Shown: in pieces, positions 24,757-32,512 of the stretch
Layout of the letters: each line of letters starts with the position of its first letter
Numbering within the stretch: the first letter of the stretch is position 1
Origin: Caryophanales bacterium UBA7476
GTDB taxonomy: Bacteria; Bacillota_I; Bacilli_A; RF39; UBA660
Assembly (NCBI GenBank): GCA_002477275.1
Contig: DLOU01000033.1
Span: 1 to 43,158 of the forward strand
Direction of reading: 5' to 3'
DNA: 43,158 bases
The notes under the pieces: generated by a model
Seen by the model: the letters and a program-made list of their open reading frames with translations, nothing else
What the model was told of the DNA's origin: nothing
The model's database searches: none
Translations under genes and position numbers: made by a program

Positions 24757-25194
24757 ATGAAAAAGTTTTTATTAGTTATTACAGTGGTTGGTTTAGTACT
24801 TGTTACAGGTTGTTCAAAAGAACAAACTCTTACTTGTACAAAGGATATTAGTTCATCTGGTATTGACATGCTTCAAACAGTTAATGTAAAGTTTGTAAAC
24901 AATAAAGTTGATACAATGAATACAACTGTAGTTGTAAACTTACCAGACTCATATAAATCATATGCTGATACATTTGTTAGTAGATTTAAACAACAATATG
25001 AAAGTCAATATGGTAGTTATGAACATGTTAAGATTGATACTGTAAAGAAGAGCGATTCAGAAATTGATGTAAATATTGATTTTGATTATAAAAATATGAC
25101 TTCTGATGAGAAAAAAGCTCTTGATTTAACTGGTAGTGAAAAATATTCAGTTAACAAAAAAACTTTAGAAGGACAAGGTTATACTTGTAAATAA
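24757..25194 (+). CDS. small lipoprotein (DUF1307/YehR-like)
   Basis: A 145-residue lipoprotein. The signal MKKFLLVITVVGLVLVTGC ends in the lipobox VTGC, so Cys19 is lipidated after signal peptidase II cleavage. The mature part is a small alpha/beta domain with conserved-looking Cys in LTCTKDIS and near the C-terminus (GYTCK). The layout resembles YehR/DUF1307 lipoproteins of unknown function. ATG 24757 is used because GAAGGAGAGG lies just upstream; longer in-frame starts would bury the signal peptide. A terminator follows directly. Confidence 0.8.
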   Translation: MKKFLLVITVVGLVLVTGCSKEQTLTCTKDISSSGIDMLQTVNVKFVNNKVDTMNTTVVVNLPDSYKSYADTFVSRFKQQYESQYGSYEHVKIDTVKKSDSEIDVNIDFDYKNMTSDEKKALDLTGSEKYSVNKKTLEGQGYTCK

Positions 25195-25220
25195 AAAGCT
25201 GAAAGGCTTTTTATTTTTTT
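25193..25220 (+). terminator. intrinsic terminator
   Basis: AAAAAGC (25193-25199) pairs with GCTTTTT (25206-25212), then ATTTTTTTT. Confidence 0.8.
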
Positions 25221-25286
25221 TGTATTATAGTGGAAAAAATCTTATAAAGATGTTAAAATATCTATTAGGTTTAAGGAGTGATGTCT

Positions 25287-26696
25287 ATGAATTTACCTGA
25301 TTATATTGAAGCGAAAAAAAGAAATAAGAATTATAAGACTGTTACTTATAATATTGATAGTGAATTTAAAGATAAATATAAAGGGAAAACTTATTTTATT
25401 AAAACTTATGGTTGTCAGATGAATGAGCATGATACTGAAAATATTAAAGCAATGCTTGAAGAAATGGGTTATGAAGAAATAGATGATTATGAAAAAGCTG
25501 ATCTTGTTATGTTAAATACTTGCTCTATTAGAGAAAATGCACACAACAAAGCTTTTGGAATGCTTGGAAGATTAAAACATTTAAAAGAAGAAAAGAAAGA
25601 TTTAATTATTGGTGTTTGTGGATGTATGGCTCAAGAAGTTGGCGTTGTTGATACTTTACTAAAAAAATATAAATGGGTTAATTTTGTTATGGGCACTCAT
25701 AATATGTATAGACTTCCATATATTTTAAATAAAGCAATAGAATTTGATGAAAGACAAATAGAAGTCTATTCTAAAGAAGGAGATTTAGTTGAAAATATTC
25801 CTGTAAAGAGAGAAACTAGCTTTAAAGCATGGGTTAATATTATTTATGGTTGTGATAAATTTTGTACTTATTGTATAGTACCTTATACTCGTGGTGGTGA
25901 AAGAAGTAGAAAGAAAGAAGCTATTCTTGATGAAATAAAATATCTTTATGAAAAGGGATATAAAGAAATAACTCTTCTTGGCCAAAATGTTAATGCATAT
26001 GGAAAAGATTTATATGATGATTATGGATTAGGTGAATTACTTGAAGATGTTGCTAAGATAGGTATTCCAAGAGTTACATTTATGACAAGCCATCCTTGGG
26101 ATTTTACAGATAAGATGATAGATGTTATTGCTAAATATCCTAATATAATGCCTTATATACATTTACCTCTTCAATCTGGTAGTTCTAAAATCCTTAAATT
26201 AATGGGAAGACGATATACTAAAGAAAGTTATTTAGAATTATTTGATAAAATGAAGAAAAAAATACCTAATGCAAGTATTTCTACAGATATAATTGTAGGT
26301 TTTCCGGGAGAAACAGAAGAAGATTTTAATGAGACTTTAGAAGTGGTTAACTACTGTAAATATGATAATGCATTTACATTTATTTATTCACCAAGAGAAA
26401 ATACTCCTGCGGCAAAACTAAAAGATGATGTATCTTTAGAAGAAAAAGAAAAAAGATTATATAAGTTAAATGATACTGTTAATAAGTATTTTTTAGAGAA
26501 CAATAAAAAGTTAGTTGGTACTGTTGTTTCTGTTCTTGTAGAAGGATTATCTGAAAAGAAAGATAATAATTATTTTGGATATACTCATAATAATAAGTTA
26601 ATTAATTTTACTGGTGAAGCTAAAATTGGTGAAATAGTTAATGTTGAAGTATTAGATGCTAAGACATGGAGTTTAGATGGAAAAATATCTGAGTAA
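25287..26696 (+). CDS. miaB: tRNA-2-methylthio-N6-dimethylallyladenosine synthase MiaB
   Basis: A radical SAM methylthiotransferase that modifies A37 of tRNAs reading UNN codons. The 469 residues include the N-terminal UPF0004 domain with three cluster Cys (YGCQMNEHD, LNTCSIR, GVCGCMAQE). The radical-SAM motif CDKFCTYCIVPYTRGGERSR and a C-terminal TRAM domain follow. ATG 25287 is preferred because AAGGAG (25273-25278) lies 8 bases before it; ATG 25281 would be too close. ricA overlaps the 3' end by 20 bases. The order miaB-ricA-cotE equals ymcB-ymcA-cotE in Bacillus subtilis. Confidence 0.96.
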   Translation: MNLPDYIEAKKRNKNYKTVTYNIDSEFKDKYKGKTYFIKTYGCQMNEHDTENIKAMLEEMGYEEIDDYEKADLVMLNTCSIRENAHNKAFGMLGRLKHLKEEKKDLIIGVCGCMAQEVGVVDTLLKKYKWVNFVMGTHNMYRLPYILNKAIEFDERQIEVYSKEGDLVENIPVKRETSFKAWVNIIYGCDKFCTYCIVPYTRGGERSRKKEAILDEIKYLYEKGYKEITLLGQNVNAYGKDLYDDYGLGELLEDVAKIGIPRVTFMTSHPWDFTDKMIDVIAKYPNIMPYIHLPLQSGSSKILKLMGRRYTKESYLELFDKMKKKIPNASISTDIIVGFPGETEEDFNETLEVVNYCKYDNAFTFIYSPRENTPAAKLKDDVSLEEKEKRLYKLNDTVNKYFLENNKKLVGTVVSVLVEGLSEKKDNNYFGYTHNNKLINFTGEAKIGEIVNVEVLDAKTWSLDGKISE

Positions 26697-27030
26697 TGAA
26701 ACAGAAGAATGTTTAAATGAAATAGTTTTTTTTATAAAATCTAGTAAAGAATATAAAGAATGCATTAGATTAAAAGAAGAAATGAGTAAGGATTTAGAAT
26801 TAATTGAACTTATTGAAGAAGTAAAGAAGAGGCAAAGAAAGTATGTGCTTTCTAATTATTCAAAAGAAAAGAAAAAAGAACTTGATGAAAAATTAAATTT
26901 ATTGAATAATAATAATTTATTTGTTTTATATTCTTATTATTTAAATAAAGTTAATGATATGATTTTACAAGTTAAAGAAGAACTTAATGATTATTTTTAT
27001 GATGTAACAAATATTTTAAGTAATGATTAG
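26677..27030 (+). CDS. ricA: RicA/YmcA-like protein (YlbF/YmcA family)
   Basis: A 117-residue helical protein of the YlbF/YmcA family. In Bacillus RicA (YmcA), RicF and RicT form an iron-sulfur complex that stimulates RNase Y-dependent mRNA maturation and affects the Spo0A phosphorelay. The central helix KECIRLKEEMSKDLELIELIEEVKKRQ matches the family pattern. It overlaps miaB by 20 bases and lies 46 bases before cotE, as in Bacillus. Sequence conservation is modest, so neighbourhood contributes much of the confidence. Confidence 0.85.
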   Translation: MEKYLSNETEECLNEIVFFIKSSKEYKECIRLKEEMSKDLELIELIEEVKKRQRKYVLSNYSKEKKKELDEKLNLLNNNNLFVLYSYYLNKVNDMILQVKEELNDYFYDVTNILSND

Positions 27031-27076
27031 TCAAATATTTTTTTCTCTTGCATAAAATAAAATGAGGAGGGAAATA

Positions 27077-27607
27077 ATGGCAAATTATAGAGAGATAGTT
27101 ACAAAAACAGTTATAGGAAAAGGCAAGAAAACATTTGTTGATAATGGACGAATAAAAACGAGTAATCCTCCATCAACTATTTTAGGATGCTGGATTATAA
27201 ATAATAATTTTAATGGTGTTAAAACAAGTGATGGAGTAAATGTTACTGGTACTTATGACTTAAATATTTGGTATTCATATGATAATAATAGTAAAACAGA
27301 TGTTATTAAGGAGACAGTTCCTTATAATGAATTTGTTCATATAAAAAATAATAGTGATGCTATTAATCAAGATGTTATTGTTCGAAGTTTAAAACAGCCA
27401 ACTTGTTCAAAGGTAGATATTGAAAATGGAGAAATAGTTTATACTGTTGAAAAAGAGTTGGGTATTGAATTAGTTGGAGATGAAAAAGTTAAAATTGCAA
27501 TTGATGAAAATGAAGATCCATGGGATGAAATATTAGATGATAATGAAGATAAAATTATAGATAATGAAGTTAATGAAGATTTCATTGATGATGCTGATAC
27601 TTTATAA
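27077..27607 (+). CDS. cotE: outer spore coat morphogenetic protein CotE
   Basis: A 176-residue protein closely following Bacillus CotE, the organiser of the outer spore coat. It starts MANYREIVTKTVIGKGKK, continues with PPSTILGCWIINNNFNG and YDLNIWYSYDNNSKTDV, and has VRSLKQPTCSKVDIENGEI. It ends in the typical strongly acidic tail (DENEDPWDEILDDNEDK). ATG 27077 follows GAGGAGGG and gives the family N-terminus; the upstream ATG 27062 is not used. It is third in the miaB-ricA-cotE run. In Bacillus cotE has sigma-E and sigma-K promoters; I cannot pick them out with confidence here. Confidence 0.92.
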   Translation: MANYREIVTKTVIGKGKKTFVDNGRIKTSNPPSTILGCWIINNNFNGVKTSDGVNVTGTYDLNIWYSYDNNSKTDVIKETVPYNEFVHIKNNSDAINQDVIVRSLKQPTCSKVDIENGEIVYTVEKELGIELVGDEKVKIAIDENEDPWDEILDDNEDKIIDNEVNEDFIDDADTL

Positions 27608-27632
27608 GAAACTATGTGTTTCTTTTTTTTCT
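27606..27632 (+). terminator. intrinsic terminator after cotE
   Basis: AAGAAAC (27606-27612) pairs with GTTTCTT (27618-27624), followed by a T-run. It begins in the cotE stop codon. Confidence 0.8.
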
Positions 27633-27675
27633 TGATGTATTTTATTTAAGAATGTATAATTGAGATGGTGGTAGC

Positions 27676-28887
27676 ATGAAAAATATAAGAAAGTATTTTA
27701 TGATTACTGTTTTTTTTATTACAATATTAATATTTGATATCATTGTTTCAAAAGAAACAATTAATAAATATATTCATCCAGATTATGATGCAGAATATTC
27801 TGAAATTGAAAATAGAATGTATTCAAAATTTAAAGAATTAAAAAATTTTGATTTAAGTCGTTTTTTTAATAGTAATGTTATACAAGAAGATTTTGAACAA
27901 TCATTAGCCGATAATTTTATTTTTTCTGAGGATATACGCTATTTCTTTAAAAGTGATTTTAAATTAATAAAATATAGTAAATTACCAAAGAAAATATGCA
28001 AAAATAATTATGTTAGAGTTGATGGTGATTATGGAGTTTATGATTGTGATGATAGTTTGGTTTATTATCCATATTCTAAAAATAAATTTTATTTGCAATT
28101 ACAAAAGAATTTGAAAGATTATGATTCTATAAATAAAAATATAGATACTTATTACTATTTTGTTCCTTCGTCATATTCATTTGATTTTAGTAATAATACT
28201 TCTGTTGTAGATGTAGAAGAAGAAATGAAAAAGAATTTTAAAAATCCATATACATATAGTTCATTAAATGTTAGTGATTATAATTCTTATAAAAAATATT
28301 TTTTCAAGACGGATCATCATTGGAATTATAAGGGTAGTTATCAAGGATATAAAGATATTATTAATATGATTTATGAACAAGATGATATTAACGAACCTTC
28401 TTCAGAAATTAGCTTTAAAAATAGTAATTTTTATGGAACTCTTTCAATTGTATCTGGAGTTAGAGAATTTAAGGAACCTTTTTCTGTATATGAATTTAGT
28501 TTAAATGAATATGACCAAAAAATTATTGGTACTTATGGAGTTCCCAACTCAAATGTTTATAAATTTCCAGAATTATATAGTGATCCTTTTTTATATCATT
28601 ATTATCAATATTATGGAGATGATTATAGTCTAGTTAAATATAATTTTTATAATCCAGATAAAGATAATATTCTTATAATTTCTGATTCTTATATAAAATC
28701 AAATCGTGAACTTATTGCCAGTCATTTTAATGAAACTCATATTCTTAATTTGAATGAGTATATAAGTGATTTTGAAAAAAATTTTGATATAAAAAAATAT
28801 GTACAAGAAAATAATATAAATAAAGTTTTATTTTTATGTGATCTTTGGATACTATCTGGGAATAATTTTGACATAGAGTGGAGGTAA
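27676..28887 (+). CDS. AlgJ/AlgX-like DHHW family protein (SGNH-type acyl transfer partner)
   Basis: A 403-residue secreted or membrane-anchored protein with one N-terminal hydrophobic helix (about residues 7-25). The motif TDHHWNYKGSYQGYKDI is the DHHW/AlgX-type active-site block, and ILIISDSYIKSN supplies the GDS-like serine. Such proteins receive acyl groups from an MBOAT partner and O-acetylate an exopolysaccharide or cell-wall polymer outside the membrane. The MBOAT gene starts 3 bases downstream with its ribosome site in this gene's end, confirming the pair. The polymer is not identified, and no polysaccharide synthase is in the window. A spore-surface or coat-glycan role is possible given cotE just upstream, but that is speculation. 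Confidence 0.83.
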   Translation: MKNIRKYFMITVFFITILIFDIIVSKETINKYIHPDYDAEYSEIENRMYSKFKELKNFDLSRFFNSNVIQEDFEQSLADNFIFSEDIRYFFKSDFKLIKYSKLPKKICKNNYVRVDGDYGVYDCDDSLVYYPYSKNKFYLQLQKNLKDYDSINKNIDTYYYFVPSSYSFDFSNNTSVVDVEEEMKKNFKNPYTYSSLNVSDYNSYKKYFFKTDHHWNYKGSYQGYKDIINMIYEQDDINEPSSEISFKNSNFYGTLSIVSGVREFKEPFSVYEFSLNEYDQKIIGTYGVPNSNVYKFPELYSDPFLYHYYQYYGDDYSLVKYNFYNPDKDNILIISDSYIKSNRELIASHFNETHILNLNEYISDFEKNFDIKKYVQENNINKVLFLCDLWILSGNNFDIEWR

Positions 28888-28890
28888 AAT

Positions 28891-30183
28891 ATGTTATTTA
28901 ATAGTTTTACATTTATTTTTATATTTTTACCATTACTTATTGTTTTATACTTTGTTTGTCCAAATAAGTATAGAAATATTATACTTTTAATATTTTCTTT
29001 AATATTTTATGCATGGGGTAGTGTTAAGAATTTATTGTTTATACTAATTTCACTATTTATAAATTATTTGTTATCTCTTTTTCTAAAAAAGAAGAATAAG
29101 TATGTTTTAATAATTTCAATATTATTTAATGTTATATTTTTAGTGCTTTTTAAATTTGATGTTTCTGTATTTGGAATTAGTAAACCAATAGGTATTAGTT
29201 TTTATACTTTTCAGATTATTTCTTATTTAGTTGACTTATATAGAAAAAAAGTTAAACCTTCAAGAAATATATTTAATTTTTCTTTATATGTAACTTTTTT
29301 TCCTCAATTAATTGCAGGACCGATTGTTAGATATATTGATATAGAAAAACAAATTGAAAAGAGAAAAGTAAGTTTTGATAAATTTACTGATGGATTAAGA
29401 AATTTTATCATTGGTCTTGGTCTTAAAGTTATTCTTGCTGATAATTTGTATATAATTGTTCATCAAATATCTAGTTATTATAGTATGGATATATATTCAT
29501 TTGTTTTATATACTTTGGCTTTTACATTAGAAATATATTATGATTTTTATGGTTATAGTAAGATGGCAATAGGACTTGGTAAGATGTTTGGTTTTGATTT
29601 ACCTACAAACTTTAATTATCCGTATATTTCACTTTCTATAGAAGATTTTTGGAGAAGATGGCATATATCACTTTCTAATTGGTTTAAGGACTATGTATAT
29701 ATTCCTTTAGGTGGTAATAGGGTAAGTAAATTTAGATGGATTATTAATATGCTTGTTGTATGGTTGTTAACTGGGTTTTGGCATGGAGCAAATTTAAACT
29801 TTGTTATTTGGGGATTATACTATTTTATATTACTTGTTTTAGAAAAACTATTTCTTAGGGATAAAATTAATAAATGGCCCAAATTAATAAGATGGATTTA
29901 CTCTTTCTTACTTATTAATATTGGTTGGGCTATATTTGGACTAGCTGATTTAAATAGTTTAAATTTTGTAAAAACTTCTTTTATCGATTTTATTAGAAAT
30001 AATTATAATTTGATAAATTACTTACCTTATATGGTTATTTCGTACATATTTATGTTTCCTATTTTTGATAAATTTAAACTTAATACTTTAATTAAAGATT
30101 TATTCATATTTATTTTGTTTATAATATCTATTTTATTTTTGATTTCAAATTCTTATCATCCGTTTTTATATTTTAGGTTTTAA
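28891..30183 (+). CDS. MBOAT family O-acyltransferase (AlgI/DltB-like)
   Basis: A 430-residue polytopic membrane protein with about ten to eleven hydrophobic segments. It has the MBOAT signatures SIEDFWRRWHISLSNWFKDYVYIPLGGNR and the catalytic His in LLTGFWHGANLNFVIWG. It moves acyl groups across the membrane to the extracytoplasmic partner encoded 3 bases upstream. GTGGAGG in the end of that gene is the ribosome site. The length fits AlgI-type members (about 450). No D-alanine carrier genes (dltA, dltC) are present, so an AlgI-like rather than DltB role is likelier. Confidence 0.93.
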   Translation: MLFNSFTFIFIFLPLLIVLYFVCPNKYRNIILLIFSLIFYAWGSVKNLLFILISLFINYLLSLFLKKKNKYVLIISILFNVIFLVLFKFDVSVFGISKPIGISFYTFQIISYLVDLYRKKVKPSRNIFNFSLYVTFFPQLIAGPIVRYIDIEKQIEKRKVSFDKFTDGLRNFIIGLGLKVILADNLYIIVHQISSYYSMDIYSFVLYTLAFTLEIYYDFYGYSKMAIGLGKMFGFDLPTNFNYPYISLSIEDFWRRWHISLSNWFKDYVYIPLGGNRVSKFRWIINMLVVWLLTGFWHGANLNFVIWGLYYFILLVLEKLFLRDKINKWPKLIRWIYSFLLINIGWAIFGLADLNSLNFVKTSFIDFIRNNYNLINYLPYMVISYIFMFPIFDKFKLNTLIKDLFIFILFIISILFLISNSYHPFLYFRF

Positions 30184-30225
30184 CTTATTATTATATATGG
30201 TATTATTTAAGTAGGAGGGTTTGGT

Positions 30226-30732
30226 ATGTTATATTTAAAAGAAAGAGAAAATATTATTAGTAGTAATATTATTACGATAAATGATAAAGATAAATATAAA
30301 TCTTCAAGTAAAAAAGATGATTTTCAAAAAACTTCATTTCATGTTTGTGATAAAATCCTTGAAGAAGCTTTTTTTGCTAGGTTTTTGAAGAAGGATACGT
30401 CATTAGTTTTAGACTTTTTTAAGGATATAAATGATTATACTTTGTTTAATGAAATAATTCATTCTGATTTAACTTTATCATCAAAGTTATATATTTTAAA
30501 AAAGTTAGAAAACTTTAGTGATTATTATTATTTTTTATTTAATATTATGGATTCACTTGAAATAGAGAAAGTTTGTGAATATGATTTGGTTAAACTTTCT
30601 GAACTTAATAGACTAAGTGAAGAACTTGGAGTTTATTCTGAAGCATCAAAGATTTTAAGTATGGAACAAGTTGCTAATAATAATTCTAAGATTTTGACTT
30701 TATCAAGAGAAGTAAGAGAAATTAGTAAATAA
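30226..30732 (+). CDS. hypothetical protein, 168 aa
   Basis: A soluble, mostly helical protein of unknown family, with a charged N-terminal 35 residues and a Leu/Asp/Phe-rich helical body. No catalytic motif, signal or membrane segment is seen. GTAGGAGGG precedes ATG 30226 by 8 bases, a strong ribosome site. It ends at a bidirectional terminator shared with the convergent gene downstream. It lies 42 bases after the MBOAT gene and may be in the same transcript. No function is assigned. Confidence 0.65.
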   Translation: MLYLKERENIISSNIITINDKDKYKSSSKKDDFQKTSFHVCDKILEEAFFARFLKKDTSLVLDFFKDINDYTLFNEIIHSDLTLSSKLYILKKLENFSDYYYFLFNIMDSLEIEKVCEYDLVKLSELNRLSEELGVYSEASKILSMEQVANNNSKILTLSREVREISK

Positions 30733-30759
30733 AAAGAGATATTTATTGTATCTCTTTTT
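30731..30759. terminator. bidirectional terminator
   Basis: AAAAAGAGATA (30731-30741) pairs perfectly with TATCTCTTTTT (30749-30759). With A-runs on one side and T-runs on the other it can serve both convergent genes. Confidence 0.85.
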
Positions 30760-31111
30760 ATCGTATTGTTTTAACTTTTCTTTTTAATTTTGCTTTATTT
30801 TTTAAATCTGTTATATGATTTGTATATTCTTCTAAAGAATTTTCAATTATACTATTAAATAAATCAGATGCTTTTTCTCCATCTATGATAGTTGGAAAAT
30901 AAGAGTAGCTTAATCCAGTGATTCTTGTTTCTTTATCAGAATATTGTGGTTTTATTTTCTCTCCTGTTATCATGTCTCTATAAGTTAGTGCTCCAACAGT
31001 ATTCGTTGCATTATCAATTGAGCTAGTTATTATTCCTCTTTTTCCTTCACATAATGCTACAAAGTCTTTTTTATCGTCATAATCTAATTTTACAAGTGCG
31101 TATTCTCTCAT
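30758..31111 (-). CDS. hypothetical protein, 117 aa
   Basis: A small soluble protein of unknown family. The N-terminal two thirds looks beta-rich (EYALVKLDYDDKKDFVALCEGKRGIITSS), and the C-terminus is helical and basic (KNKAKLKRKVKTIR). AAAGGAGA lies 6 bases before the start on the minus strand. It converges on the preceding gene with a shared terminator and diverges from rpsP. It shows no motif that allows an assignment. Confidence 0.65.
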   Translation of the reverse strand: MREYALVKLDYDDKKDFVALCEGKRGIITSSIDNATNTVGALTYRDMITGEKIKPQYSDKETRITGLSYSYFPTIIDGEKASDLFNSIIENSLEEYTNHITDLKNKAKLKRKVKTIR

Positions 31112-31192
31112 ATGTTGTCTCCTTTCTTGTAACTTATTATAACATTATTACTTATATTTTTAATAAAAAGTATAAGTGTTATATAAAAAAGG

Positions 31193-31221
31193 TTGACACC
31201 GTTAAAAAAATAGTGTATATT
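31193..31221 (+). promoter_or_regulatory. sigma-A-type promoter for rpsP-khpA
   Basis: Consensus TTGACA (31193-31198), a 17-base spacer and TATATT (31216-31221), 29 bases before the rpsP start. Confidence 0.8.
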
Positions 31222-31250
31222 ATATGTTGTTGAAAGGAAGGTATATAAAA

Positions 31251-31529
31251 ATGGCAGTTAAATTACGTTTAACAAGAATGGGTTCAAAAAAGAAACCTAC
31301 TTATAGAATTGTTGCTACTGATTCTCATCGTCCTAGAAGTGGACAATATATTGAATTAGTTGGTACTTATAATCCATTAACTGAACCAAAGAGTGTAAAA
31401 ATCAATGAAGAAGTTGCAATGAAATGGTTAAAGAATGGTGCTATTCCAACTGATACAGTTCGTAACTTATTAAGCGAAGCAGGAATTATGAAAAAATTTG
31501 CTGAAGAAAAAAATAAGAAAGAAGATTAA
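31251..31529 (+). CDS. rpsP: 30S ribosomal protein bS16
   Basis: A 92-residue small-subunit protein with the standard bS16 sequence: MAVKLRLTRMGSKKKPTYRIV, VATDSHRPRSGQYIE, and VGTYNPL. ATG 31251 gives the family N-terminus and follows AGGAAGG; the upstream in-frame ATG 31224 lies within the promoter -10 downstream region and would add a 9-residue extension. khpA follows after 3 bases, the usual Bacillota order (rpsP-ylqC). ffh, rimM and trmD, which often flank this pair, are not here. Confidence 0.97.
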   Translation: MAVKLRLTRMGSKKKPTYRIVATDSHRPRSGQYIELVGTYNPLTEPKSVKINEEVAMKWLKNGAIPTDTVRNLLSEAGIMKKFAEEKNKKED

Positions 31530-31532
31530 TCT

Positions 31533-31781
31533 ATGGAACTAGTAGAATTAACTGAGACAATTGTTAAGTCTCTTGTATTAGATGAGGATGGCGTTATGGT
31601 TAAAGAGTTTCCAAGTGATGATGAAAAAACTATTCTTATTCAAGTATTAGTTAATGAAGAGGATCTTGGAAGAGTAATTGGTAGAAATGGTGTTACAGCT
31701 AATTCTATCCGTACTTTAGTTCAAGCTAGTAGTAGTCTAAAAGATAATAAATATGTTAAAATTGAAATAGATAAATTTTAA
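31533..31781 (+). CDS. khpA: KH-domain RNA-binding protein KhpA (YlqC)
   Basis: An 82-residue single KH-domain protein. The GxxG loop reads GRNG within DLGRVIGRNGVTANSIRTLVQA. KhpA pairs with KhpB/Jag and binds RNA, affecting cell division and elongation in streptococci. It starts 3 bases after rpsP and ends at a strong terminator. The length is typical. Confidence 0.94.
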   Translation: MELVELTETIVKSLVLDEDGVMVKEFPSDDEKTILIQVLVNEEDLGRVIGRNGVTANSIRTLVQASSSLKDNKYVKIEIDKF

Positions 31782-31785
31782 AAAG

Positions 31786-31809
31786 AAAAGAACCAGTTGG
31801 TTCTTTTTT
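31786..31809. terminator. bidirectional terminator between khpA and pflA
   Basis: AAAAGAACC (31786-31794) pairs with GGTTCTTTT (31799-31807, loop AGTT), followed by T. It serves khpA and the convergent pfl operon. Confidence 0.85.
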
Positions 31810-32512
31810 ATAATTCGTTAAATTTTTTATATAGTTTATTACATTCTTCTTTATCCATTTCATTTATGTTTTCCATAGGATAAGGGATGTTCATTGCAAT
31901 ATACTTTTCTCTTCCTAATTTATGATATGGTAAAAATTCTACTTTTTCTATATTTTTAATTTTACTTATTTCTTCTTTTAGACTTTTTAAATATTCATCA
32001 TTATCCATTTGGCCTGGAATAATAACTTGTCTTATCCATACTTTTTTATTACTTTTATTTAAATGTTTTACAAATTCTAAATATAAAGAATTATCTTTAC
32101 CAGTTAATTCTTTATATTTTTCTTTATCAGTATGTTTAATATCTAATATGACTAAATCAATATTCTCTAATATTTCATCATATCTTCCTATACCACATCC
32201 AGCTGTATCTAAAGCTATATGAAGATTTTCTTTTTTTAATAATTTTGAACATTCAATTAGAAAGTCTGGTTGGAGTAGTGGTTCTCCTCCTGAAAAAGTA
32301 ACCCCACCTCTATTTTTATAGTAGGGCTTAAATCTTTTTATTTTTTTTACTAATTCTTCTGGTGTCATATTTAGTTCTTTTAAAGTCCATGTTTCGGGAT
32401 TGTGGCAATATTTACATCTTAATTTACAACCATTTAAGAATACTACACATCTTATTCCAGGACCGTCTACTAGTCCCATACTTTCTATTGAATTTACACT
32501 ACCTTTAGTCAT
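31808..32512 (-). CDS. pflA: pyruvate formate-lyase activating enzyme PflA
   Basis: A 234-residue radical SAM enzyme that installs the glycyl radical on PflB. The cluster motif CKLRCKYCHNPE (CxxxCxxC) and the SAM-binding VTFSGGEPLLQPDF are present. Its ATG overlaps the pflB stop by one base (TAATG on the minus strand), so the two are translationally coupled. The length is usual for PflA (about 245). Confidence 0.95.
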   Translation of the reverse strand: MTKGSVNSIESMGLVDGPGIRCVVFLNGCKLRCKYCHNPETWTLKELNMTPEELVKKIKRFKPYYKNRGGVTFSGGEPLLQPDFLIECSKLLKKENLHIALDTAGCGIGRYDEILENIDLVILDIKHTDKEKYKELTGKDNSLYLEFVKHLNKSNKKVWIRQVIIPGQMDNDEYLKSLKEEISKIKNIEKVEFLPYHKLGREKYIAMNIPYPMENINEMDKEECNKLYKKFNEL

